The position numbers and the translations under genes were made by a program. 45,675 bases of DNA, taken from the NCBI GenBank assembly GCA_030837825.1, contig JAUQYB010000008.1, positions 1 to 45,675 of the forward strand, read 5' to 3'. This DNA comes from Albidovulum sp. (GTDB lineage Bacteria > Pseudomonadota > Alphaproteobacteria > Rhodobacterales > Rhodobacteraceae). Below are positions 25,025 through 32,960 of the stretch, piece after piece (position 1 is the stretch's first letter; every line of letters starts with the position of its first letter). The notes beneath the pieces were generated by a model, which saw nothing but the letters and a program-made list of their open reading frames with translations, made no database searches and was not told where the DNA came from.

Positions 25025-27211
25025 TCATTCTGCGGGTTGGGTCTTGGGTTGGTTCGGATGCCCGGTCAGGTCGCGCGGCAGAGCCGCCCCCGCGGTTTCG
25101 CGGCGTTTCATCTTCTTGATGACCACCGGGCAGATGGTCTTCGACTGGTAGAGAACCTGGCAGTGCAGGCAATCGACGCATTCGTTCGGGTTGATCTCGC
25201 CCGTCGGATGGATGGCCTGGACCGGGCACTGGTTGGCGCAGGTCTGGCAGGGGTTGCCGCATTCCTTGTAGCGCTTCAGCCAGTCGAACATCCGCAGCCG
25301 GGCCGGAATCGCCAGCGCCGCACCCAGCGGGCAAAGGTAGCGGCAGTAGAACCGCTCGACGAAGAGCCCGGCGATCAGCAGTGCCGCCGCATAGGCCACG
25401 AACGGCCAGGCGCGGACGAATTTCAGCACGATGGCGGTCTTGAACGGCTCCACCTCGGCCAGATGCTCGGCCTGTTCGATGCTCATCAGGCTGACGCCGA
25501 AGAGGCCGAGGAAGATCATGTATTTCAGCGGCCACAGCCGTTCGTGCAGACCCCAGGGCAGCGTCCATTGCGGAACGTGCAGCGCCTTGGCGATGCGGTT
25601 GGTCAGTTCCTGCAACGCACCGAAGGGGCAAAGCCAGCCGCAATAGGCGCCCCGGCCCCAGAACAGAAGCGCGGCGGCGACCGAGAACCACAGGATGAAC
25701 GTCAGGGGATCGAGCAGGAAGGCCTGCCACGAGAACCCGTTCACCAGCGCACCGAAAAGCGCCATCAGGTTGACGACCGAAAGCTGCGCATTGGCCATCC
25801 AGCCCAGCCAGACCAGCGTGACCGTCAGGTATCCGATGCGGAACCAGAAGAAGAGCCGCGCATTCCGGGTGGTCCATTTCTGGAAGAAGAACACCGAGGT
25901 CAGCACCAGAAGCATCGCCCCGAGGCCCACGATCTCGGGTTTCGACCCGAGCCAGATCTTTCTCCAAAGATCGGCCTGCGCGCTGCTCTCGTCCTGTGCG
26001 GCCACGGCCTCGGCAGGGCCGGTTTCGGTGGCGGAGGGCGCCATCGCGACGGGGCGAAGATATTGCTGCGGCAACTGGTAGCCGAGGTCGAAGGTAGTGA
26101 AGAGCTTCTCCACCGGCCCGACCTCGCGGTGGACCAGAAGCTGGATGCGGAAGGGTTTTGTCGGGTCGAAACCGGCATCGGCGGGGACCTTGAACAGGTC
26201 GGCCTCGGCGAAGTCCGGCGCGCCTTCGGCGGCAACGGAGACCAGCCGCCGGTGCATCCTGTCGCGGAAGCGGACCGAGACATCGTCCTGGATCAGCACG
26301 ATCCGGTCGAAGATGCCGCCGCGGACATAGCCCGAGCCCTTGAAGCTATAAAGCCCGCGTCCGACCACGACGATGGCGCTTTCGCCGGGCTGGAGCCACG
26401 CCGCGAGGTTTGCATATTCCGCTTCGCCGAGGACCGCCTTGCCGATGGCGGGAACCGAGACGAGCGCGGTCTGCATTTCGATGAAGGTGGTCTCGGGAGC
26501 CTCTGTCAGCGCCCGTTCGGCGGCGCGCTTGTCATCGAGCGCGGCGAAGGCCGCGTTGACCTGGCTCACGTCCAGCGACAGCCGCCGCAGCGTGCCGTCG
26601 CCCTCCATCGTCATCCAGTCCTTCGGTGCCTGCGCGTCGGGATTGATCTCGAAGGCGGGCCCGCTGGACTTCGCCTCGGCCGCAAGGCCGCCGAGCCCGA
26701 GCGCGCGGGCGACCTTCAGCCCCGACCGCACGATCGAATCGTCGATCACCATCACCGTGACGGTCGCACCCGAGATGATGTCGACATCGTGCGAGGTTCC
26801 GCCCGACTGCGCCTCGGCCACCAGGTCAAGGCCGACATAGCCGGCGGCCATCGCCTTCACCTTTGCTTCGGGAATGCCGATCAGGACGATGGGCTCGGAA
26901 TGCTTCACCAGCTTGACGCCGATGATCCTGGCATCCTTGTCCACCGCGACCATCATGTGGATCGGCTTGCCGGAATAGCCGGTGGTGCCGACGAAGTCCG
27001 ATGTGATGAAGGCCCAGCCGATGGTCTCGCCGCCTTTCAGGACGGGAACGACGGGCAGGTCCGGCTGCGGCGGGCCGAAGGCATCGGCACCGGCGACCAG
27101 ATCGGAGGCCGCGACTTCGCCGATATAGTTCGACAGCACCGACTCGGCACTGGCCGACACGCCGGCAAGGCAGAAAGCGAGAACGGCAAAGAGAATTCGG
27201 AGAATGGTCAT
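25025..27211 (-). CDS. nosR: NosR: polyferredoxin-like flavoprotein for NosZ electron supply
   Basis: The 728-residue protein has a Sec signal ([23 protein letters not shown]), a periplasmic FMN-binding domain including [14 protein letters not shown] (flavinylated threonine region), five to six membrane helices (about 430-650), cytoplasmic metal motifs [12 protein letters not shown] and [10 protein letters not shown], and two [4Fe-4S] ferredoxin motifs ([17 protein letters not shown] and [18 protein letters not shown]). It passes quinol electrons toward NosZ and is needed for nos expression. ATG 27211 overlaps the stop of the upstream gene by 4 bp. NosX in this cluster supplies its FMN. Confidence 0.95.
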   Translation of the reverse strand: MTILRILFAVLAFCLAGVSASAESVLSNYIGEVAASDLVAGADAFGPPQPDLPVVPVLKGGETIGWAFITSDFVGTTGYSGKPIHMMVAVDKDARIIGVKLVKHSEPIVLIGIPEAKVKAMAAGYVGLDLVAEAQSGGTSHDVDIISGATVTVMVIDDSIVRSGLKVARALGLGGLAAEAKSSGPAFEINPDAQAPKDWMTMEGDGTLRRLSLDVSQVNAAFAALDDKRAAERALTEAPETTFIEMQTALVSVPAIGKAVLGEAEYANLAAWLQPGESAIVVVGRGLYSFKGSGYVRGGIFDRIVLIQDDVSVRFRDRMHRRLVSVAAEGAPDFAEADLFKVPADAGFDPTKPFRIQLLVHREVGPVEKLFTTFDLGYQLPQQYLRPVAMAPSATETGPAEAVAAQDESSAQADLWRKIWLGSKPEIVGLGAMLLVLTSVFFFQKWTTRNARLFFWFRIGYLTVTLVWLGWMANAQLSVVNLMALFGALVNGFSWQAFLLDPLTFILWFSVAAALLFWGRGAYCGWLCPFGALQELTNRIAKALHVPQWTLPWGLHERLWPLKYMIFLGLFGVSLMSIEQAEHLAEVEPFKTAIVLKFVRAWPFVAYAAALLIAGLFVERFYCRYLCPLGAALAIPARLRMFDWLKRYKECGNPCQTCANQCPVQAIHPTGEINPNECVDCLHCQVLYQSKTICPVVIKKMKRRETAGAALPRDLTGHPNQPKTQPAE

Positions 27212-27735
27212 AGGCGGGCTTCCGTCAGAGGTCGCCCGATCCGGTGGCACGCTCCGGTGGAAGGCCCGCCTTCCGCAAGCTGCGGAATGGCGGCGGGTGC
27301 CAGATCATGGATGCCGTGGGCCGCCTGCGGGGGACCACGGGTTTCGGGCCGAAGGTAGCGCGACGGCATTAGAACCTGTCCGGCGGGCTGGGCCCGGCTG
27401 ACAGCCGTCACGGCATGCGATGTGGGGCCGACAGGCGTCGGCGGCGTGGCGAGTGCCGGCGCCCCGATGCAATCGGGGCAGTTCCAGCAATCCGCCGGGG
27501 ATTTCGCCGGGGCTCCTCCGGCGTCGAGGTAGATCGTCTTCATCCCCTCGTCCGAGCAGATCACCATCCCGGTGACGGCGGACGAATGGACGAAGGCCAT
27601 CGCACGGGCCTGTCCGGCGAACGCGAGCGCGAGTGCCAGCGTGGCGACGACGACCTGACGAACGCCGGCCATGCGCAGGCGTGACGCGCGGATGCGCGTC
27701 AGGATCGTGGCAAGGATGTTCGTGCGTCTCGGCAT
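27208..27735 (-). CDS. nosC: NosC-like small membrane/periplasmic protein with CxxCxxC motif
   Basis: The 175-residue protein has a hydrophobic segment (VVVATLALALAFAGQARA, about residues 28-45) that may be a signal or anchor, then a Cys-containing region with C60 (MVICSDEG) and C83-C86-C89 in ADCWNCPDC, suited to metal or Fe-S/heme binding. It resembles the DUF2946 type of small protein. Paracoccus nos clusters are described as nosCRZDFYLX with nosC encoding a small CxxCxxC protein of unknown role, and position and motif fit that. The last 60 residues are low in recognisable features. It is coupled to nosR by an ATGA overlap and is the first gene after the putative FNR/NNR box. Its role in copper or redox sensing is unproven. 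Confidence 0.7.
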   Translation of the reverse strand: MPRRTNILATILTRIRASRLRMAGVRQVVVATLALALAFAGQARAMAFVHSSAVTGMVICSDEGMKTIYLDAGGAPAKSPADCWNCPDCIGAPALATPPTPVGPTSHAVTAVSRAQPAGQVLMPSRYLRPETRGPPQAAHGIHDLAPAAIPQLAEGGPSTGACHRIGRPLTEARL

Positions 27736-27804
27736 TTGTCCCGTTTCGTCGGGCGCGAATCCTGCGCCTGCGAATCCAAATCACATTGTTGGAGATTACG
27801 CGTC

Positions 27805-27818
27805 TTGACGAAAGTCAT
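27805..27818 (-). promoter_or_regulatory. FNR/NNR-type box upstream of the nos operon
   Basis: The top strand reads TTGACGAAAGTCAT, which is TTGAC-N4-GTCAT and differs from the NNR/FNR-type consensus TTGAC-N4-GTCAA at one base. The centre is about 76 bp upstream of the nosC start, leaving room for a start site about 41 bp downstream of the box, the usual activator spacing. Regulation by an oxygen- or NO-responsive Crp/Fnr protein is expected for nos genes. The rest of the 188-bp gap shows nothing further. Confidence 0.6.
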
Positions 27819-27923
27819 CTTCGCCTGCGGCAAAATGCGGCGGGTCGCCGCATGGGCCGCCCGCACGGGCCGCCGCCGCATGGCCCTGCGCCATGCCGAC
27901 CTGACCGCCGCGAGACGGCCGCC

Positions 27924-28378
27924 CTAGCCTGCGATCTCCGCGCGCAGGGCGGCGACAAGCCTGTCTCCGTCATCGCTGCCGGTGTAGCCCTGCACCGAAA
28001 CCCGTGCCAGGCAGATGTCCCGCCAGCGAAGGCCCAGGTCTTCGCCAGCGCGGCATATTCGTGATCGCTCGTCAGCACCTCGTCGCCTTGGCGCAGGTCG
28101 AGCGAGCGCGCGACGATGTTCAGCCCCGCCGTCGCGTTCGTCACCCAGACGAGATCGTCCGGCTGGGCGCCAAGCTCCGCCCCGAGGGCGCGGCGGACCT
28201 CGGCGAAGCGGGCGGCAAGATGCGATGGCTCCATGAAGGCGACGGGCTGGCGCTCCAGCGCCTCCTGCCAGTGCCGGTAGGCATCCATCACCGGGCGGGG
28301 GCAGGCGCCGTAGGAGCCGTGGTTGAGAAAGGCGACCGAAGGATCGAGAAGGAAGTGGCGGGAAAGGTCGGCGGTCAA
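27924..28378 (-). pseudogene. Class V aminotransferase remnant with large internal deletion
   Basis: A TTG start at 28378 with AGGGAG upstream begins a PLP aminotransferase of the isopenicillin-N-epimerase-like class V group: DPSVAFLNHGSYGACPRPV, VTNATAGLNIVARSLDL and SDHEYAALAKTWAF. At about 28024-28032 homology breaks. The next recognisable family sequence, RVSVQGYTGSDDGDRLVAALRAEIAG, is a typical C-terminus and lies in another frame, ending at TAG 27924. About 116 N-terminal and 34 C-terminal residues remain of roughly 380, so the central part with the PLP lysine is gone. The original frame reads on to 27815 as junk. It sits between the nos promoter region and a LysR gene. Confidence 0.8.
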
Positions 28379-28418
28379 GGCAGGCTCCCTGAAAGGTGCA
28401 TTCGGGCTGCAACAGACC

Positions 28419-29336
28419 CTATCGCGGCAGCATCGCCTCGCCGTCCGGATCGGCGGCCTCGGCCACAAGCCAGTCGCGGAAGGCCTGAAGCGGCGGGTAC
28501 CAGGCGCCCACGGCGGGCCAGACCAGATAATAGGCTTCGGGTCCCCCGACCGGCTCGCCGAAGGCGCGGACAAGGCGGCCGTCGGCAAGCTCGGCCTTGG
28601 CCAGGAACTCCGGCAGCAGCGCCACGCCGAGGCCGTGGATCACCGCCTGGATCATCGGCGCGAACTGGTCGAAGAGCATCCCCTGCGGCACCGGCCCCTC
28701 CACCCCGTGATGGGCGAACCAGCGCGCCCAGGCATTGGGCCGGGTTTCGAGTTGCAAAAGCGGCAGGCCGATCAGGTCGCGCGCCCGGGCGGCGGGATGT
28801 TTGGCCAGGAACGATGGCGCGCAGCAGGCGACCAGCCTTTCATCGAAGAGCCGCACGGACCCCGCCCCGGCCCAATCATCGCGTCCGAAATGGATCGCGG
28901 CGTCGAATCCCTCTTCCTCGAAGTCGAAGGGCTTGAGGCGGGTGCCGAGGTTGATGGTGACGCCTGGATGCACGGCCAGAAACCGCGACAGCCGCGGCGC
29001 CAGCCAGCGGGTGCCGAAGGTGGGCAGGATGGCGAGCGACAGCGTGCCGCCGCCGGTGCTGGACCGCACCCGCATCGAACCGCGCGAGATCAGGTCGAGC
29101 GCCTTGCCCACGTCGCGCGCATAGGCCAGCGCATGGTCGGTGGGCACCAGCCGCCGGCGGTCGCGCAGGAAGAGCGTAACGCCGAGCTGGGCCTCGAGGT
29201 TCTGGATCAGCCGGCTGACGGCACCTTGCGTGAGGTCGAGGTCGCGCGCCGCGGCGAGCGTCGAGCCGGTGCGGATCACCGCCTCGAAGGCCGTGAGCAG
29301 CGAGATCGAGGGAAGCAGTCGCCGTGGTGTCGCCAT
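28419..29336 (-). CDS. LysR-family regulator, probable activator of gcdH (GcdR-like)
   Basis: The 305-residue protein has an N-terminal winged HTH (about residues 10-66: LTAFEAVIRTGSTLAAARDLDLTQGAVSRLIQNLEAQLG) and a LysR substrate-binding domain of the GcvA-like group (ILPTFGTRWLAPRLSRFLAVHPGV, FDAAIHFGRDDW, GLGVALLPEFLA). LysR proteins divergent from glutaryl-CoA dehydrogenase genes are commonly glutarate/lysine-responsive activators (GcdR). ATG 29336 starts where family homology starts (MATPRRLLPSISLLTAF); the frame extends to 29441 through the promoter region and is not used. A TN11A-type palindrome begins immediately upstream of its start. Confidence 0.9.
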   Translation of the reverse strand: MATPRRLLPSISLLTAFEAVIRTGSTLAAARDLDLTQGAVSRLIQNLEAQLGVTLFLRDRRRLVPTDHALAYARDVGKALDLISRGSMRVRSSTGGGTLSLAILPTFGTRWLAPRLSRFLAVHPGVTINLGTRLKPFDFEEEGFDAAIHFGRDDWAGAGSVRLFDERLVACCAPSFLAKHPAARARDLIGLPLLQLETRPNAWARWFAHHGVEGPVPQGMLFDQFAPMIQAVIHGLGVALLPEFLAKAELADGRLVRAFGEPVGGPEAYYLVWPAVGAWYPPLQAFRDWLVAEAADPDGEAMLPR

Positions 29337-29369
29337 ATATGCCTTCCGCGCATATTTTCCTGCTATAAT
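29337..29369 (+). promoter_or_regulatory. LysR operator and gcdH promoter
   Basis: ATATGC (29337-29342) and GCATAT (29350-29355) form a perfect inverted repeat with a 7-base spacer, matching the T-N11-A pattern of LysR sites. A consensus -10 hexamer TATAAT with an upstream TGC lies at 29364-29369 on the gcdH strand, with no good -35 hexamer at the expected place; the operator sits there instead. That is the layout of a LysR-activated, autoregulated divergent promoter. Confidence 0.6.
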
Positions 29370-29455
29370 ATCGTTATTCAGCGCAGGTGCAATCGCGCAT
29401 AGTGCATAGGAACCCGAAAGAGGGGCCTCGTGCCCCGCCACGAGACGAGGATCGA

Positions 29456-30664
29456 ATGGCCCTGAAACCGAAAGACGCCCCGGACCTTTCCCGCTTCGAC
29501 TGGGAAGATGCCTTCCGCCTCGACGACCAGCTTTCCGAAGAGGAACGCATGCTGCGCGACGGCGCCCGCGCCTATGCGCAGGAAAAGCTCCAGCCGCGCG
29601 TGATCGCCGCCTATCGCGAGGAAAAGACCGACCCGGCGATCTTCCGCGAAATGGGCGAGATGGGGCTTCTCGGCGTCACCGTGCCCGAGGAATACGGCGG
29701 GATCGGCGCCTCCTATGTGGCCTACGGACTGATTGCGCGCGAAGTGGAGCGGGTCGATTCGGGCTACCGGTCGATGATGTCGGTGCAGTCCAGCCTCGTG
29801 ATGTATCCGATCTACGCCTACGGCACCGAGGAGCAGCGCAAGAAATACCTGCCGAAACTTGCGTCGGGCGAATACATCGGCTGCTTCGGCCTGACCGAGC
29901 CGGATGCGGGCTCCGACCCAGCCGGGATGAAGACCCGCGCCACGAAGACGGCGAACGGCTATGTGCTGAACGGCTCCAAGATGTGGATCTCGAACGCGCC
30001 GATCGCGGATGTCTTCGTCGTCTGGGCGAAGTCGGAGGCGCATGGCGGCAAGATCAGGGGTTTCGTGCTCGACAAGGGCATGAAAGGTCTCACGGCACCG
30101 AAGATCGGAGGCAAGCTCTCACTCCGCGCTTCGGTGACCGGCGAGATCGTGATGGACAATGTCGAGGTGGGCGAGGACGCGCTCCTGCCCAATGTCGAGG
30201 GGCTGAAGGGGCCCTTCGGTTGCCTCAACCGGGCGCGCTACGGCATTTCCTGGGGCGTCCTCGGCGCCGCCGAGTTCTGCTGGCACGCGGCGCGTTCCTA
30301 TGGGCTCGACCGCAAGCAGTTCAACCGCCCGCTCGCCCAGACCCAGCTTTACCAGAAGAAGCTCGCCGACATGATGACCGAGATCACGCTCGGCCTTCAG
30401 GGCAGCCTGCGCGTCGGCCGGCTGATGGACGAGGCGACGGCGGCGCCCGAGATGATCAGCCTGGTGAAGCGCAACAACTGCGGCAAGGCGCTGGACATCG
30501 CGCGGACGGCGCGCGACATGCACGGCGGCAACGGCATCCAGGAGGATTTCCAGGTGATGCGCCACATGGTCAACCTCGAGACGGTGAATACCTACGAGGG
30601 CACCCATGACGTCCACGCGCTGATCCTCGGCCGGGCGATCACCGGGTTGCAGGCGTTCTTCTGA
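29456..30664 (+). CDS. gcdH: Glutaryl-CoA dehydrogenase
   Basis: The 402-residue flavoprotein of the acyl-CoA dehydrogenase family oxidises and decarboxylates glutaryl-CoA to crotonyl-CoA, passing electrons to [24 protein letters not shown] carries R105, equivalent to the arginine that binds the glutaryl carboxylate in this subfamily. The catalytic base is E381 in [41 protein letters not shown] is the FAD/substrate motif. ATG 29456 follows GAGGAT; earlier in-frame starts lie in the promoter. It opens an operon with a fused E1, an acyltransferase and an ALDH7 enzyme, which places it at the end of a lysine or aminoadipate breakdown route. Confidence 0.95.
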   Translation: MALKPKDAPDLSRFDWEDAFRLDDQLSEEERMLRDGARAYAQEKLQPRVIAAYREEKTDPAIFREMGEMGLLGVTVPEEYGGIGASYVAYGLIAREVERVDSGYRSMMSVQSSLVMYPIYAYGTEEQRKKYLPKLASGEYIGCFGLTEPDAGSDPAGMKTRATKTANGYVLNGSKMWISNAPIADVFVVWAKSEAHGGKIRGFVLDKGMKGLTAPKIGGKLSLRASVTGEIVMDNVEVGEDALLPNVEGLKGPFGCLNRARYGISWGVLGAAEFCWHAARSYGLDRKQFNRPLAQTQLYQKKLADMMTEITLGLQGSLRVGRLMDEATAAPEMISLVKRNNCGKALDIARTARDMHGGNGIQEDFQVMRHMVNLETVNTYEGTHDVHALILGRAITGLQAFF

Positions 30665-30667
30665 TTT

Positions 30668-30748
30668 CTTCCGTTCCGGAAATATCCCCGCCGGAGGCTT
30701 CCGCGGCCAGGTCCGGAGCCTCCGGCGGGGATACTTGAAAAACGGAAG
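30668..30748. repeat. Long perfect palindrome between gcdH and the E1 gene
   Basis: A 17-bp perfect inverted repeat, TATCCCCGCCGGAGGCT at 30683-30699 and its complement at 30717-30733, is enclosed by an outer pair CTTCCGTT (30668-30675) and AACGGAAG (30741-30748). No T-run follows. The left part (TTC-GTT-CGGAAATA-CCCCG) resembles 616-635, so this is probably a dispersed intergenic palindrome. As RNA it would be a very stable hairpin and could lower readthrough into the downstream genes or protect gcdH mRNA. Confidence 0.65.
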
Positions 30749-30770
30749 AGCAACAGCGACGAGACAGAGC

Positions 30771-32960
30771 ATGGATCGAGCCGACATCGTTCACGAGAAC
30801 TTCCTGAGGCGGGTCGCGGCGGGCGACCTGCCCGCAGGAAGACCCCCGGCGGGACCGCTTCCGGCAACGGAGGCGGTTTCGGTGTTTCGCGCGGCCTGCC
30901 TTTCCCGCGCGCTCGACCGGCAGGCGCGGGCGATGCAGAAGGCCGGGCAGGGCTTCTACACCATCGGCTCTTCGGGGCACGAGGGGATGGCGGCGGTGGC
31001 GGCGGCGCTGCGGCCGACCGACATCGCCTTCCTGCACTACCGCGATGCGGCCTTCCAGATCGCGCGCGCGGGGCAGGTGCCGGGCGGGACGCCGGCCTGG
31101 GACATGCTTCTGAGCTTTGCCTCCTCGTCGGAAGACCCGATCTCGGGCGGGCGGCACAAGGTCCTGGGCTCGAGGGCCCTCAACATTCCGCCGCAGACCT
31201 CGACCATCGCCTCGCATCTGCCCAAGGCGGTGGGCGCGGCCTATTCGATCGGCGCGGCCCGGCGGCACCGGCCGGAGCATCGCGACCTGCCCGACGATTC
31301 CATCGTCTGCTGCTCGTTCGGCGATGCTTCGGCCAACCATTCAACCGCGCAGGGGGCGTTCAACACCGCCGGCTGGACGGCGTTCCAGTCGGTTCCGCTG
31401 CCGCTTCTCTTCGTCTGCGAGGACAACGGCATCGGCATTTCCACCAGGACGCCGAAGGGCTGGATCGCGGCGAGTTTCGCGCACCGGCCGGGCCTGAGGT
31501 ATTTCGCCTGCAACGGGCTCGACATCTACGAGACCTGGGCCGTTGCCTCCGAGGCGGCCGACTGGGTGCGCAGCCGGCGCAAGCCGGCCTTCCTGCATGT
31601 GGGCACCGTGCGGCTTTACGGCCATGCCGGCGCCGACGTGCCGACAACCTACCTCACCCGCGAGGAGGTCGAGGCGGAGGAGGCGAATGATCCGCTTCTC
31701 CATGCCGTGCGGCTTCTCGACGAGGCCGGTGCGCTGAAGCTCGACGGGGCGCTGGCGATCTACGAGGAGACCTGCGCGCGCGTCGCCCGCATCGCCGCCG
31801 AGGCGGTCACGCGGCCGCGGCTGAAGACCGCAAGCGAGGTGATGGCGAGCCTCATCCCGCCGAAACGGGTCTGCAAGCCCACCAACGGCCCCACGCCCGA
31901 GGCCCGCGCCGCGGCCTTCGGCGGCGACCTGAAGGCGATGGAAGAGCCGCAGATCATGTCGCGCCTCATCAACTGGGCGCTGACCGACCTGATGCTGGAA
32001 CATCCCGAAATCGCCTTGATGGGCGAGGACGTCGGCCGCAAGGGCGGGGTCTACGGCGTCACCCAGAAGCTGATCGGGCGGTTCGGGCCGGACCGGGTGA
32101 TCGACACGCTTCTCGACGAACAGTCGATCCTCGGGCTGGCCATCGGCATGGCGCAGAACGGCTTCGTGCCCCTGCCGGAGATCCAGTTCCTCGCCTATCT
32201 GCACAACGCCGAGGACCAGCTCCGCGGCGAGGCGGCGACGCTCCCGTTCTTCTCCAACGGGCAGTACACCAATCCGATGGTGGTGCGGATCGCGGGCTTG
32301 GGCTACCAGAAGGGGTTCGGCGGGCATTTTCACAACGACAACTCGGTGGCGGTGCTGCGCGACATCCCCGGCCTGATCCTCGCCTGCCCGTCGAACGGGG
32401 CGGATGCGGCCAGGATGCTGCGCGAATGCGTGCGGCTCGCGCGCGAGGAGCAGCGGCTGGTGGTGTTCCTGGAACCGATCGCGCTTTACCCGATGCGCGA
32501 TCTCCACGGCGAGAAGGACGGTGGCTGGATGCGACCCTATCCCGCCCGGAACGAGGTGATTCGCTACGGCGATGTCGGCGTGCATGGCGAGGGCACCGAT
32601 GTCGCCATCGTCAGCTTCGGCAACGGCTATTACCTGTCGCGGCAGGCTGAAAGACGGCTGGCCGAGGCCGGAGTGAAGGCCCGCGTGGTCGACATGCGCT
32701 GGCTGTCGCCGCTGCCCGCCGACGCGCTGGTCGAGGCGGTGCGGGGCGCCGACCGCATCCTGATCGTCGACGAAACCCGGCGCACGGGCGGCATTGCCGA
32801 GGCGCTGATGGCGCTCTTCACCGAACGGACCGACGTGCCCCTCGCGCGGATCACCGCCGAGGACAGCTTCATCGCCACCGGCCCTGCCTATGCGGCGACG
32901 ATGCCCTCGGCGGATGGAATCCACAAGGCGGCGATGGCGCTGATCGGGGGCACCAGATGA
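30771..32960 (+). CDS. Fused alpha-beta 2-oxo acid dehydrogenase E1 component
   Basis: The 729-residue protein joins an E1-alpha-like half (about 1-350) to an E1-beta-like transketolase half (about 385-729). The ThDP motif runs from D185 in SFGDASANHS to N219 in LFVCEDNGIGIS. The beta half shows IALMGEDVGRKGGVYGVTQKL, LDEQSILGLAIGMAQNG, LPEIQFLAYLHNAEDQ and a C-terminal RILIVDETRRTGGIAEALM. Such enzymes decarboxylate a 2-oxo acid and transfer the acyl to a lipoyl group on E2. No E2 or E3 gene lies nearby; a FabD-like gene overlaps its end by 4 bp. Position after gcdH and before an aminoadipate semialdehyde dehydrogenase suggests 2-oxoadipate as substrate; a branched-chain oxo acid is the alternative. 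ATG 30771 begins the conserved region. Confidence 0.88.
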   Translation: MDRADIVHENFLRRVAAGDLPAGRPPAGPLPATEAVSVFRAACLSRALDRQARAMQKAGQGFYTIGSSGHEGMAAVAAALRPTDIAFLHYRDAAFQIARAGQVPGGTPAWDMLLSFASSSEDPISGGRHKVLGSRALNIPPQTSTIASHLPKAVGAAYSIGAARRHRPEHRDLPDDSIVCCSFGDASANHSTAQGAFNTAGWTAFQSVPLPLLFVCEDNGIGISTRTPKGWIAASFAHRPGLRYFACNGLDIYETWAVASEAADWVRSRRKPAFLHVGTVRLYGHAGADVPTTYLTREEVEAEEANDPLLHAVRLLDEAGALKLDGALAIYEETCARVARIAAEAVTRPRLKTASEVMASLIPPKRVCKPTNGPTPEARAAAFGGDLKAMEEPQIMSRLINWALTDLMLEHPEIALMGEDVGRKGGVYGVTQKLIGRFGPDRVIDTLLDEQSILGLAIGMAQNGFVPLPEIQFLAYLHNAEDQLRGEAATLPFFSNGQYTNPMVVRIAGLGYQKGFGGHFHNDNSVAVLRDIPGLILACPSNGADAARMLRECVRLAREEQRLVVFLEPIALYPMRDLHGEKDGGWMRPYPARNEVIRYGDVGVHGEGTDVAIVSFGNGYYLSRQAERRLAEAGVKARVVDMRWLSPLPADALVEAVRGADRILIVDETRRTGGIAEALMALFTERTDVPLARITAEDSFIATGPAYAATMPSADGIHKAAMALIGGTR

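Noticed and set aside
22950..25151. 733-codon plus-strand frame opposite nosZ
   Set aside because: Antisense shadow of a gene with complete CuA and CuZ ligand motifs.
25014..25967. 5' extension of the nosZ frame giving a 970-residue protein
   Set aside because: The extension is nosR read out of frame; the Tat signal and ribosome-binding site place the nosZ start at 25013.
27815..28588. 257-codon minus-strand frame as an intact gene
   Set aside because: Only the middle matches a class V aminotransferase; both ends are non-homologous, and the true C-terminus lies in another frame, so a pseudogene is the better call.
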